Shown piece by piece: positions 42,237-51,805 of a stretch of DNA of 64,000 bases. Within the stretch, counting starts at the first letter, position 1. Each line of letters opens with the position of its first letter. Source of the stretch: Epithemia pelagica (lineage: Eukaryota; Bacillariophyta; Bacillariophyceae; Surirellales; Surirellaceae); NCBI GenBank assembly GCA_946965045.2, contig OX337240.1, positions 2,170,001-2,234,000 of the forward strand, written 5' to 3'. The position numbers and the translations under genes were made by a program. A model generated the notes under the pieces. It was not told the origin of the DNA. It saw nothing but the letters and a program-made list of their open reading frames with translations, and ran no database searches.

Positions 42237-42924
42237 ATGATTCCGTGAAGCTAGATCCACTACTGCGTAAAGAGTACTCGCTTCTGAAACAATAGACTAT
42301 TGAGTACAAAATGGGCTTGTAGATTTCTTTGTCCATGTCTCGTCAAGTCTCACGGCTCACGGTCATGCATGAGCGGAAGCGGCTACATAATAGGGCGAAG
42401 CCAGTTATTACAGTTTGCTTGGACGTTATAATAATGTGCTAAATCGAAAGAAATTTGACAGAAATAATTTTAACATTTTTTAGGAAAATTTGAGAATAAC
42501 CGTATGGACAGCAGACGGGAGGTACCCCCGCAATCGGAGGGATTTCAAAAACAATACTACGAATATTGATATTCGAAATATTTAATATGTATGATATACT
42601 CGTATGAGTATAGCTAAACTACAATATAAAATGCATACTCGTATTCTGCCGCTCATTCCCAGTTTACAGAGTACGACTTACGAGTGCTAATCGTATCCAT
42701 ATTGTATATCGTATTATGTCTCGACTCGTATATCCTATTATTCACAATAAGAATACATTAGAGAACAAGAGAAAGAGATCATTGATAATGCGACTGCGAG
42801 ATGTTTGTTGACTCGATTGTTGTTCGGTTCACGAATCAATCGTCATCACGACAGTAGCTGTGTGACGTTTGACAATGGCGATACGGTCTCTATATCGATC
42901 TGTCAACTGTCGACACCGGTATCC

Positions 42925-44097
42925 ATGTTGTTCTGTGTCCCAATGAGAGTTTCATGCATTCCTCGAAGGATACACCAAAGATTGATTGTGTCTCCTTCTA
43001 TAAGCTCCTGTCATGATTGCCGCAGCCCTGTTCGAAGGTTTTCAAGCGTGGATACATCGCCCACCTCTTCTTCCAAGGCAACCGACAGCGAAGGATCAAA
43101 GCAACCTCCTCTCTTGTTTCCCTGGAGACACGAAGGCATGGACAATTTAATTCCCCGTTTTACGACTGGTACTCGGGAGTTCAATACACTTCTTCCACTG
43201 TTTGCTCCAGAACCGCTCATGGCCTATGTGTTTATGGGTGAACCCGCCTGGAATGTCATGGTCACCAACCAATGGAAACGTGATCTGGAGGAGGGAATGT
43301 GTTATGCTTTTGCCCGTGGGGTTGCGGGAATGGTATCCAATGTCTATCGAGTTCCAATGAATAATGTCCTACCATCCGAGCAACCATCGTCGTCCTCAAC
43401 GTCGGCATCCCCCGATGTGTCATTTGTGTACACCGACAAGTCTTCCGATGACTTTTCTCCCTCGGACGGCGACCACGAGAAGGATGATTCTCAATTTTGC
43501 CCCGAAATTGATGACATGATGACTCCCAAACTCCGTCAACTCTTTCGATCGGCCCACGCCAGTGGCACAAGTCAACTTCGCATTCGCTTGGAATTGACAC
43601 CCAAGCAGGCGTACTTTCATCGCTTGTGTGGTTTGCCGTATGTCAAAAGAGATCATTTGGAAGACCAACCAGACTTACTCACCAATGCATTTACCAATAA
43701 AGAGGGTCGTCTGGAAGCGGATGGCTCTACTTTGTACCAGTTCATGTACGATAATGCGGCCCGAAACATGCTGCGATACGGCAAACTCGAAACGTCCTTG
43801 TCAGCCGAGGCACTTATAGTGTGTGATGAAATTTTTTGTGTGTGGGATGCCGAAACAGGTCAAGTCCTGCAAGGACGTGATAGTACAACGCCTCGGGAAG
43901 TGGCCCACGTGGTGACCTTTGAACGGGTGTGTCAGACGGACGAAGGCGCATCCTTTCCCTTTTTGCCCCAAATCCTCCACTTGTCCAATTGGCAAATTGC
44001 CGATATTGATGATTTGCTGGGACCACGAAAATGGTTTCATGTGGTGGTGCCAGAGCCAGAGAAGGATAAGTTTGACGAACCCACCGAGTCCAACTAA
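42925..44097 (+). CDS. Protein of unknown function, possible mitochondrial leader
   Basis: The first ATG in this frame is at 42925, giving 390 residues; the open frame reaches back to 42805 without an ATG. The N-terminus is Arg/Ser-rich with few acids (RRIHQRLIV, RSPVRRFSSV), as in mitochondrial presequences. The body has a conserved-looking block (LLPLFAPEPLMAYVFMGEPA, then NQWKRDLEEGMCYAFARGVAG), a Ser/Asp-rich insert, and a second folded part (LRIRLELTPKQAYFHRLCGL, ending LGPRKWFHVVVPEP). I do not recognise the family. Intronless and well formed, so a real gene is likely. Confidence 0.65.
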   Translation: MLFCVPMRVSCIPRRIHQRLIVSPSISSCHDCRSPVRRFSSVDTSPTSSSKATDSEGSKQPPLLFPWRHEGMDNLIPRFTTGTREFNTLLPLFAPEPLMAYVFMGEPAWNVMVTNQWKRDLEEGMCYAFARGVAGMVSNVYRVPMNNVLPSEQPSSSSTSASPDVSFVYTDKSSDDFSPSDGDHEKDDSQFCPEIDDMMTPKLRQLFRSAHASGTSQLRIRLELTPKQAYFHRLCGLPYVKRDHLEDQPDLLTNAFTNKEGRLEADGSTLYQFMYDNAARNMLRYGKLETSLSAEALIVCDEIFCVWDAETGQVLQGRDSTTPREVAHVVTFERVCQTDEGASFPFLPQILHLSNWQIADIDDLLGPRKWFHVVVPEPEKDKFDEPTESN

Positions 44098-45190
44098 TAA
44101 TGAATGAGAAATCGTGGGAAACGACGACGACGACGACTCCATGGTACTTTTTTTCAGATAGGCCTTGTTTTCTCTCGACTTGTATAGCTTTGTCGGAAAC
44201 CTTTTCCGAAAAGACACGCCATGCTATTAAACTAAATGAACATTGTACACAGAAACATATACTCGACAAGAATCATTGGAAGCCCGTCAAAGTAGGAGTA
44301 CCTAGTATCATTTAGGAACAGGGCGAAGGTATGAATTTTGTATTGGCAATGGGTTGATCATACGTAAATGACCAGCTCATAAAAGAAGACTTTGGTAGAG
44401 CCTTGGAACGACCAAGAGTGCAATATCTACAAGACAATAGGCATCGGCATTCACGATTTTGTACAATGGCTCATTCGGCTGAATCTATGGTATCGGTTAG
44501 CGTCCGTGTCTATTGGTCCCTCTGGAAATGCAAGTTGTTCAAGTCTCCGTGGTTCTCCGTGTGTGTTTTTATCCTTCCGAAATCTTGGACTGGAAAACGG
44601 CACTCGTTGTCTTTGTAGAGAAGAAAGAGTGAGAGGATCACTGTTTCTCTCTGTTGTACAAGGAATCGCTTCCAAACCTTTCCATACTGCAGAATGACCC
44701 TGATGTAGAGAACCACGAAAAGAAAAAGCTGGAAAGGAATGAAATCAACAACAAAAGTGGGACGAGGGAACCCATGGCTGTTACAGCAGTCGTTGCTGCA
44801 GCTACTACTCCTAGTCGTAAAACCGAACCTCGTTCGTTCTGTTACCGAAACCACCACCAAGCTCGGAACCGTTGTCCTCCTGGCATTTGTGTTGAGTGTC
44901 GTTCCGATTGGTTTGTCCAACGGTAGGAGCAACAACAGTCGATTTGGTGTGCCAAGCGTTGCGTGTGTGTGGTCCACAGGTTTGTGTCCAGAGAAGAGCA
45001 TAATCTCCAATCATGATATACGATGGATGAATGTTCTGTGTTGACGGCGACGAATGGTTGGCTCCTTAGACCAGTCCATTGGTTGGCGGTTTTGTAGTGT
45101 CGCCTTGAAAACACACGCACACCCTGCTGTACCACAAAGAGCGATGTTGCTTCATAAATGGAGGTTGCTGTTGTTGGCGGTGTTTGTTTC
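44098..45190. other. Intergenic region between convergent genes
   Basis: About 1.1 kb between the stop codons of the unknown protein and the Nudix gene. A plus-strand frame at 44739-45044 starts with ATG and has a hydrophobic stretch, but it has no other support. No repeat or RNA gene was recognised. Confidence 0.4.
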
Positions 45191-46888
45191 CTAGGAAGAT
45201 AATAATTGGTTCTTGTTGTTGATGTTGGTTTTTGTCGAGTGTTCGAGCCATTCCAGCCAGGCTTCCCACACCAAGAGACCATCGGGGACATAGTCCCATT
45301 CCTGCCACGAGGCCGGCCAGTCGGGAGAGTTGCTGTCATTGTCCTTGTCGTCGTTGAAAAAGGATTGTTGTGGGTGGTTCGGTTCCGCCCTCTGGACGGC
45401 CGCCAGTCCTTGATTCCGTCGTCCGGGCCAGTGGTGGGATTGCACCAATCGTTGCACAGACTGCTGTGCCGAAGCGTGGACGACCGGGTAGGGGACAAAG
45501 GCACCCCAAGCGACTTCTTCGGGTTGCCACACAATGGTTTCATCGTCATTGTCATCGTAGTCCTCCTGTTGTTGCTGCGCTGTAGTAGTCGTAGCCGTCG
45601 TTGGATAACCAAACAGGGTCACAACACATCGATTGACGGCGGTACACACCAAACAGGGTTTGACGAGACCCGGCCAGGAATGCAATCGGGTCCTTCCGTG
45701 ATGCAATCCCAATTCTTCGGCCACTTCTCGTTCTGCCGTCACACGAGCCTCTTCCGTGGCCAAGGAGACACCACCGACAAACATGTCATACAAACTGGGA
45801 AAGAGTCGTTTCGTGGCCGTTCGTTGATGGACATATAACTGCCACTTGGAAAGGGATCGAGTGAGGTCGTCGTTGTCGTCGTCGTCATGGTCGAGATCGG
45901 TTGTGGCTTCCGGAGAAGAAGGACGACGGTAGACCAACACCCCAATACCCCGATGCAACAAATTGTAGGAATGGACCAGTTGGCGTGGAACGTGACCCAA
46001 GGGTCGACCGGTCGCATCGACCAATTCGGCCACTTCCGTCGTGTCCGTCACGTTCCAAATGCCGTGATACAAGTCGGCCACCCACGTGTCCCTGGAAACG
46101 ACAAAGGACGAAAACGACAATGACAAATGGCCAGGATTGATGGACGGAGTGGTAGTCCACGACACGGTCCAGTGGGTCCCTGCCGCCGCCGTGGACGACG
46201 ACGACTCTGCCGGCTCCTGGATCCATGGTTGGACCGCTTGTTGCACTAGAATGCGCGCAATGATTTGCACCAAGTTCCAATCCACAGTTTCGTCGTCGTT
46301 TTTGTTGTTGAGGTTGTGGTGGAGCGTCAGAAGGACTTGGTGGTTCTGGTCGTCGGATGGATGTACTTCCACTTGCAATTCCAGACAGGCGGGGACACCC
46401 GTGATACAGGCGTGTCCCTGCTGGACACTGGACCATGCAAGGACCGTGTCGGAACCGTCCTGTGTGTCATGGTCCAACTCGTCGAGTTGGTAAAACCGAC
46501 ACGACTGGGTGGTGGTGGACGACGACGACGACAACGTATCGTCGGCTCGATCAAAGGCCAAGAGGTAGGGACCCGCGAGTGAAAACAACACCGTGGGCTC
46601 GCCGTGATCGTCCTTCTGGACCACGTCGTTGTCGTTGTCGTTCCGATTGTTGGGGCTGGTCTCGGCCATGATCCGGGTGCGATGCACAAAGCCTGTGCTA
46701 AGCCAAGACGAATGAATCGGTCGCACAAAAGAGGAGGAAGACGACAACGAGGGTACCAATCGAGAAGAAGCTGGTGGGACGACGAGCGTCGGAAAGGCTT
46801 GAATTCTGCGGGAATCCTGGGAAACCAAGACAAGGACCACGAGCAGGAGGAGTTGTGGTTGTGCCACAAATGTCAATGGCTGCATCAT
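45191..46888 (-). CDS. Plastid-targeted Nudix hydrolase
   Basis: This is a 565-residue protein, ATG at 46888. The N-terminus is a signal peptide (LLLLVVLVLVSQ) with predicted cleavage before Phe32 in IQA-FPT, the Phe-at-+1 pattern of diatom plastid proteins, followed by a Ser/Arg-rich transit-like stretch. Residues 373-395 match the Nudix box exactly: Gly373, Glu379, Arg387, Glu388, Glu391, Glu392, Gly394; the Glu cluster binds Mg2+. The segment before it (GRPLGHV, HRGIGVLVY, LYVHQRTATK, YDMFVGGV) resembles the isopentenyl-diphosphate isomerase/NUDT20-like branch of the superfamily. It probably hydrolyses a nucleotide-linked or diphosphate substrate in the plastid. Asp/Asn-rich and Gln-rich inserts are unusual. 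Confidence 0.85.
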   Translation of the reverse strand: MMQPLTFVAQPQLLLLVVLVLVSQDSRRIQAFPTLVVPPASSRLVPSLSSSSSFVRPIHSSWLSTGFVHRTRIMAETSPNNRNDNDNDVVQKDDHGEPTVLFSLAGPYLLAFDRADDTLSSSSSTTTQSCRFYQLDELDHDTQDGSDTVLAWSSVQQGHACITGVPACLELQVEVHPSDDQNHQVLLTLHHNLNNKNDDETVDWNLVQIIARILVQQAVQPWIQEPAESSSSTAAAGTHWTVSWTTTPSINPGHLSLSFSSFVVSRDTWVADLYHGIWNVTDTTEVAELVDATGRPLGHVPRQLVHSYNLLHRGIGVLVYRRPSSPEATTDLDHDDDDNDDLTRSLSKWQLYVHQRTATKRLFPSLYDMFVGGVSLATEEARVTAEREVAEELGLHHGRTRLHSWPGLVKPCLVCTAVNRCVVTLFGYPTTATTTTAQQQQEDYDDNDDETIVWQPEEVAWGAFVPYPVVHASAQQSVQRLVQSHHWPGRRNQGLAAVQRAEPNHPQQSFFNDDKDNDSNSPDWPASWQEWDYVPDGLLVWEAWLEWLEHSTKTNINNKNQLLSS

Positions 46889-47163
46889 GGTCGGGTTCTG
46901 GTGGTTGTATGTGGACGATGAGAGTCGTCTCCTCGCGTTTCGAGACGACTCTGTGATGGAGACTCTGTAGTATAATTTCCAATCCAGATCAACAATCGTG
47001 GCGATTGCTTCTGTCTCCCTCCCTCTTGTCCCAATAATCTATGGATCTCGGATCATGTGGAGAAAGGATGCCAATAGATGCCAATCGGTGTCAACAAGTG
47101 ACGTCCGTCCAAAACTGTGCGATGCCGCACGCACCCGCTGGGAGTTTACCTAAACTGAGTAGA
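46889..47163. other. Nudix upstream region
   Basis: No gene was found. Pair of inverted GAGTCGTCTC / GAGACGACTC sequences near 46921 and 46941 could form a hairpin or a dyad operator in the promoter. Confidence 0.35.
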
Positions 47164-47762
47164 TAAGGGCTGGGTAAGCCGATCCATGTTCGGCTAAGTA
47201 GGTTCAGTACAAAAGCTACGTAGCGTACATAAAATCCCATAGTACACGTCATACCTGAAATGGTGGGAAGTCCGAAAAAATGCAAAAACACTCCACGATG
47301 ACGGCGAGATCCGTTGATGCCGCATGCATTTACCGATGCATCGCATCAACATCCTACTACTGTAAGTTGTTTGAGTTTGCTTGTATTACTGTGTTCTGCA
47401 GCTACAGAAGATTTGTCGCGTTGGATCAAAAGGTATACTGGTGATGTAATCCAAAAACCTTCCTAACTCATTCATTTCTCAACGGTGACTGAATCAAATT
47501 GAAACCATAGTTGCTCTAGTATTCAAGAGTATTATTCTAAAAGTGATTCAGTTAGGCTCAATTATCCATGAAGTTATTGCCATGGGGGTGATTTCTTCGA
47601 CCATTGTCGAGTGATGGTTTCCGGATTGCATTGTTTCTCGTGGCAGCAAGTTTTCGATTTGTGACCATTCGCCCCACTTGTTACAGTGATGAAAATAGTA
47701 CTACGTAGCTTAATGTACTGAGCCTACTTAGCCGAACATGGATCGGCTTACCCAGCCCTTAC
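47164..47762. mobile_element. Fold-back/MITE-like element with about 60-bp TIRs
   Basis: Bases 47164-47224 (TAAGGGCTGGGTAAGCCGAT..., through TTCGGCTAAGTAGG to CTACGTAG) recur inverted at 47701-47762 with only a few differences. The element is about 600 bp and has no coding content. TA dinucleotides at both tips could be part of the repeat or a TA target duplication, which would suggest a Tc1/mariner-type origin. Confidence 0.7.
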
Positions 47763-49157
47763 TACCTAGCTGGAAATAGTACCGATATTGGCCAAGCGTT
47801 CAAGTTGATCCAAGAATGCCCAGAGAAGGGGGAAGTTTCAGCGGCAAAGTGGGCGTCTGTCCAAAGGTCGAAGAGGATGCGATCCTCGGTTCGCACTTGA
47901 TGATAGTTAGTGCAGTGACGTTGCGTGTTGCTTGGACACAATACGATGCAGCCTCTCCGTATCTAGTCTCATCCAGAGTGTATGGATGGAACGAACTGGA
48001 AAAAATGGATTCGTGGAGGAGATCCATTGGAACAACGTGACTGCACCTCCAACCAAACATTCCCACGAGCCCTTGATCTTGACTTTTTCACGACAGCCGA
48101 GCGTCCACCAGGCTAGTAGTTTCAGTTCCACCTGCGTACCAGTGACCATCAGTCCTTGTTTTGCAATTTGTCGCATAAAACTCGGAAAGAGTCCATCTTG
48201 TCTGGGAGTCTACTCCAAGCTCCAAGACACCTTTTTTGAACCACAAAAGCAGAGAAGAGGATCTGTAATAGGAGATAGGAGCCCAACTTGCCGGAGAATC
48301 GCCATGATTTCGTGGCTATACAATCCCCGGCTGGCGTTGGTACACTCCGACCCTCAATAACGCGACCCAGAGCCTGCCTACTCGTACAATACAATACAAT
48401 ACATTTGGGAGGGGCATAAGTACAACAGATGGCGAACCTTGCATCTTCTCCGACCAGTGATTGCATCTTCTCCGACCGCTGTCGCGGTCCATCGCGGTGT
48501 TTTCGGTCGATGGACAGACCGATTGAAACATGCGCGACCGCCACGACTCCACGACTTCAAGTCACGTCGAGTCATTTCACAATGGCCCAACCGTGCAGTC
48601 ATCCGATGACTGTAGGCGAAAACAGTACTACCAGAGTGGTCTCTCCAACTGGCGAACCACTTGCGGTTTGGGGGCGATGTCGTTCGCGACGAACGAAACG
48701 AGAGAGAGCCATCACGAAATCCAGAACGCATGAATTATTATTTTGACCTCTTCAACGTGTAATCGTAACCGGCAACCCTTGGATCCAACGGATACATTGT
48801 TCCCCGTGGTGGCAAAGCCAAGCCAACAAGCCAACATCATTCTCGTTGCGTTGGATCCATCGGCAGCAGAGTGCCTTGGACCAAATCGGCACTGCGTGAA
48901 GCGTGGAAGAACACGTTCAACGGATCTCTGACACTCTGAACGATTGACTCGACCTCTTGGTTCTGTACTAGATATCGATTGAATTGACAACGGATCCGCC
49001 CCCAGCCCAACCGGAAACATCCAATCCTTTTGCTGGTGGGATACACACCTCGTTTGGCAGTTGGATTCGCTCGTTCGTTCGTGCTGGTGGTGTTGTCATA
49101 GTGTTGGTGTTGACCCAACGTCCAAGGCAAACCAACAAGAACAAGAACAACCACAGA
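47763..49157. other. Intergenic region before the TPR gene
   Basis: Short frames on both strands lack ATG or features and were not called. An AATAC microsatellite-like run (ACAATACAATACAATAC) lies near 48390, and a short duplicated TTGCATCTTCTCCGACC sequence at about 48440-48480. Confidence 0.4.
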
Positions 49158-51719
49158 ATGCTGTATTCTCCTCCAACCCAGGAACGTCTCCTGGGCAACC
49201 ACGATTCTTTATCGATACCACCACCACCACCATCTTCGGGTGGTACTAACCAGGAACAACCGGCATGGTTGGACGGTTCCAGCGTAATGGATCGGACCAG
49301 CGCAACCTCCACCACCATCACCACGACACCCAAAACCAAGACTCTCGTCAAAACCACTACCACACCCACCAAATCGTCGTCGAGTAGTGGTGCAAGACGA
49401 CGTCGAGTGACAAGTGACACGGAACTCATGGCCGTCTCACCCTATAGCAAATCCTCCGTCTCTTCGGCCCTTTCCTCCTCCTCGTCGTCGTCGTGCTGTT
49501 CTTCCCCGCCACCACCACCACCACCCTTGCCACCCCTTTCCTCGCACTCCGCATCACGGCATTCTCCTCATCCCAAATCACCACCCCCCTTGAAAAAGAG
49601 CAAACTCACACAACCACGACTCGTGTTGACCACTACACCGGGTGGCACCTCCTCCTTGTCCATGACACCAGCAGCCACAACAACAACAACAACAAAAAAC
49701 AGTGCGGCAGTGTCGTCCTTGTCACCGCGACAACGACACTTTGTGGAACCACATCCTGCGCCGAGTGTTACCGCCCAGCCAGATGATTCCAAGCACCATC
49801 TCAGAACCAACCACCACAACCACAACAACACGTCGTCACCGTCTCGGGCAACCACCAAAATTGAATGGCATGCCGCCAATCAATGTCCCAAGGCACGAGC
49901 AGCAGTGGAGGTGACGGATGGGTCCAGTGAAATTGTCGCCAACGTGGTACAAGAGAATCATCATCATTATCGCACGAAAAGCCATGCCACATCCATTCAC
50001 CAACTCTTGCGACACGAACAGCAAGAACAACCTGGTGCGATTCCGTATGATTATCAAGCCGAAATCCAAGCCTTGGCCGAACGAGCGGATCAACACGAAC
50101 AAGAATTTGTGTCGCATCATGTGCACTTGTCCAGTCGCCATGAACAAGCCGGTGATTTAGTGTCAAGTTTGCATGCTTTGGAACATGCCTTGCAAGCCGT
50201 TTCCGTCCAGGAGTCGTCATCCTCATCATTATCATCATTCCCCAATGGTGGTGGTGCTTGTGTGTATCCAACCTTGATGGTCTCACATCCATTGCGTCGA
50301 GGAACGCTCTTGTATCGATCGGGCTTGATTCTGTGGAAAATGGGCAATTATGTCTTGAGCATGGCGCGATTGCGACAAGCTCAAGAAATTCATCGACAAG
50401 AACAACGGCAACCACAACAGGCCACTACTAAATTGCAGTCATTGTCCAGAACACCAATCCGCAACCACAAGAACAAGAACGAATCTTGTAGTGGTAGTAG
50501 TGCGCCTGGTTGGGAGGTGGACGAGACTGTGGTTGCCACCGCCGTGGGGGTCGGGAAGGGATGTTGGTCGGAAACCATGACGGAAATTCAAGTGGCACTG
50601 GGAAAAGTATCCCTGTCCATGGGAGATACCAAACAAGCCAAACGATATTTCATCCAGGCCTTGCGGATGATCGAATTGGATTGTTTGTTGTTGGATCAAG
50701 ACGAATCCTTGCTCTATTATCAACAAATGCAACTGCTCAAAGCCAAAATTCTTCGACAATTGGCCAGTCTCTTTATGATGGGTCTCGAAGAAGATTCGAG
50801 TCCAGAGGATACGATAGATTCCATCCAGAGACAAAAGTCGTGCCACAAGGCGGAAACGGCGCTCTCCGAATCCTTGCAGTTGCAACAAACCGTTTTGGGA
50901 AGCGAGGCTTGTATGTACAATACGGACTATGCCTTGACCATGGTTACCTATGGTCAGTTTCACGAACTTCAAGGTGACTATTTGAATGCAGCCATTATGT
51001 ATCTGGATGCTTTGGATATTTACCGACAATGCTATGCACAGGAATCCTCCTCCTGCAACTCCACCTCGTCCTGTCGAACCGACATGGCAGTGGCAGTGGC
51101 TCGCATTGGTTGGCTCCATTATCTCAATAAAGACTACCAAGAGGCACGAAGTCTCTATCTGGAAGCCTACGATTTGATCTACCCACTCTTGGGCCAAAAT
51201 CATGCCAATATCGCTTCCCTTCATGTCAAGATTGGAATGATTTATGCCGCCACCAAACAATGGTCTCGCGCCTTGAAACGGTACCGAACTGCCTTGGAGA
51301 TTCAACGACACGTACATGGTGGAAACCACAACAAAAGTGTGGCGCAAACGCTCTGCTTGATCGCTGTATGCTACTCGGAGCGACAGCAGCAACCGGACGG
51401 AGACCTGGACAACAAGAGTGACCATGATACAAAAAATACTACTAGTCCCTGGGAGACTCAGCGTGACTTGCACAGGGCCCTGCAATGTTGGCACCATGCC
51501 TTGCGCATACGACTCGATTTGTTGGGACGTGGTCATTTGTTGGTGGCCAAGACATTGGTTCCCCTGGGGAAATTGCAGCACCGCTTGAGTCAAATACGTC
51601 CTGCTGTGGAAAGTATCTCGGGTGCCTTGGAAATTTACAATTCTCATGGATTCACCTCCGACCATCCCCTGGTTCAAGAAGCTCGTGCGGCATTGCAACG
51701 CTCCTCCTGTAAGCGCTGA
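49158..51719 (+). CDS. TPR-repeat protein, kinesin-light-chain-like
   Basis: The first ATG in frame is at 49158, giving 853 residues; the frame is open further upstream without ATG. The first 280 residues are Ser/Thr/Pro-rich, disordered, with runs of Ser and Pro. From about residue 300 tetratricopeptide helices begin. Clear repeats include MGDTKQAKRYFIQALRMI, LQGDYLNAAIMYLDALDIY, NKDYQEARSLYLEAYDLI, KQWSRALKRYRTALEIQRHV and the final LGKLQHRLSQIRP helix pair. The 42-residue spacing and the LGxxH motifs between repeats (LLGQNHANIA, HGGNHNKSVA, LGRGHLLVA) are those of kinesin-light-chain-type TPRs. Such domains bind partner proteins; a catalytic role is not indicated. Confidence 0.82.
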   Translation: MLYSPPTQERLLGNHDSLSIPPPPPSSGGTNQEQPAWLDGSSVMDRTSATSTTITTTPKTKTLVKTTTTPTKSSSSSGARRRRVTSDTELMAVSPYSKSSVSSALSSSSSSSCCSSPPPPPPPLPPLSSHSASRHSPHPKSPPPLKKSKLTQPRLVLTTTPGGTSSLSMTPAATTTTTTKNSAAVSSLSPRQRHFVEPHPAPSVTAQPDDSKHHLRTNHHNHNNTSSPSRATTKIEWHAANQCPKARAAVEVTDGSSEIVANVVQENHHHYRTKSHATSIHQLLRHEQQEQPGAIPYDYQAEIQALAERADQHEQEFVSHHVHLSSRHEQAGDLVSSLHALEHALQAVSVQESSSSSLSSFPNGGGACVYPTLMVSHPLRRGTLLYRSGLILWKMGNYVLSMARLRQAQEIHRQEQRQPQQATTKLQSLSRTPIRNHKNKNESCSGSSAPGWEVDETVVATAVGVGKGCWSETMTEIQVALGKVSLSMGDTKQAKRYFIQALRMIELDCLLLDQDESLLYYQQMQLLKAKILRQLASLFMMGLEEDSSPEDTIDSIQRQKSCHKAETALSESLQLQQTVLGSEACMYNTDYALTMVTYGQFHELQGDYLNAAIMYLDALDIYRQCYAQESSSCNSTSSCRTDMAVAVARIGWLHYLNKDYQEARSLYLEAYDLIYPLLGQNHANIASLHVKIGMIYAATKQWSRALKRYRTALEIQRHVHGGNHNKSVAQTLCLIAVCYSERQQQPDGDLDNKSDHDTKNTTSPWETQRDLHRALQCWHHALRIRLDLLGRGHLLVAKTLVPLGKLQHRLSQIRPAVESISGALEIYNSHGFTSDHPLVQEARAALQRSSCKR

Positions 51720-51805
51720 AAGGTTACAACCTTCTACCTCTCTAGTAGTATCACAACCTTTCTCATGTATCGTGGTTGCCTAGTAGTTGACTAGGTAGAG
51801 CTTTT

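Noticed and set aside
44739-45044. Plus-strand ATG frame with a hydrophobic segment
   Set aside because: Short, no conserved features, and the hydrophobic run comes from CTG-rich repeats; not enough to call a secreted protein.
44842-45612. 256-codon minus-strand frame
   Set aside because: Overlaps the C-terminal end of the Nudix gene in another frame; low-complexity Thr/Arg-rich.
50439-51698. 419-codon minus-strand frame opposite the TPR gene
   Set aside because: No domain, no consistent composition; a mirror of the TPR codons on the opposite strand.
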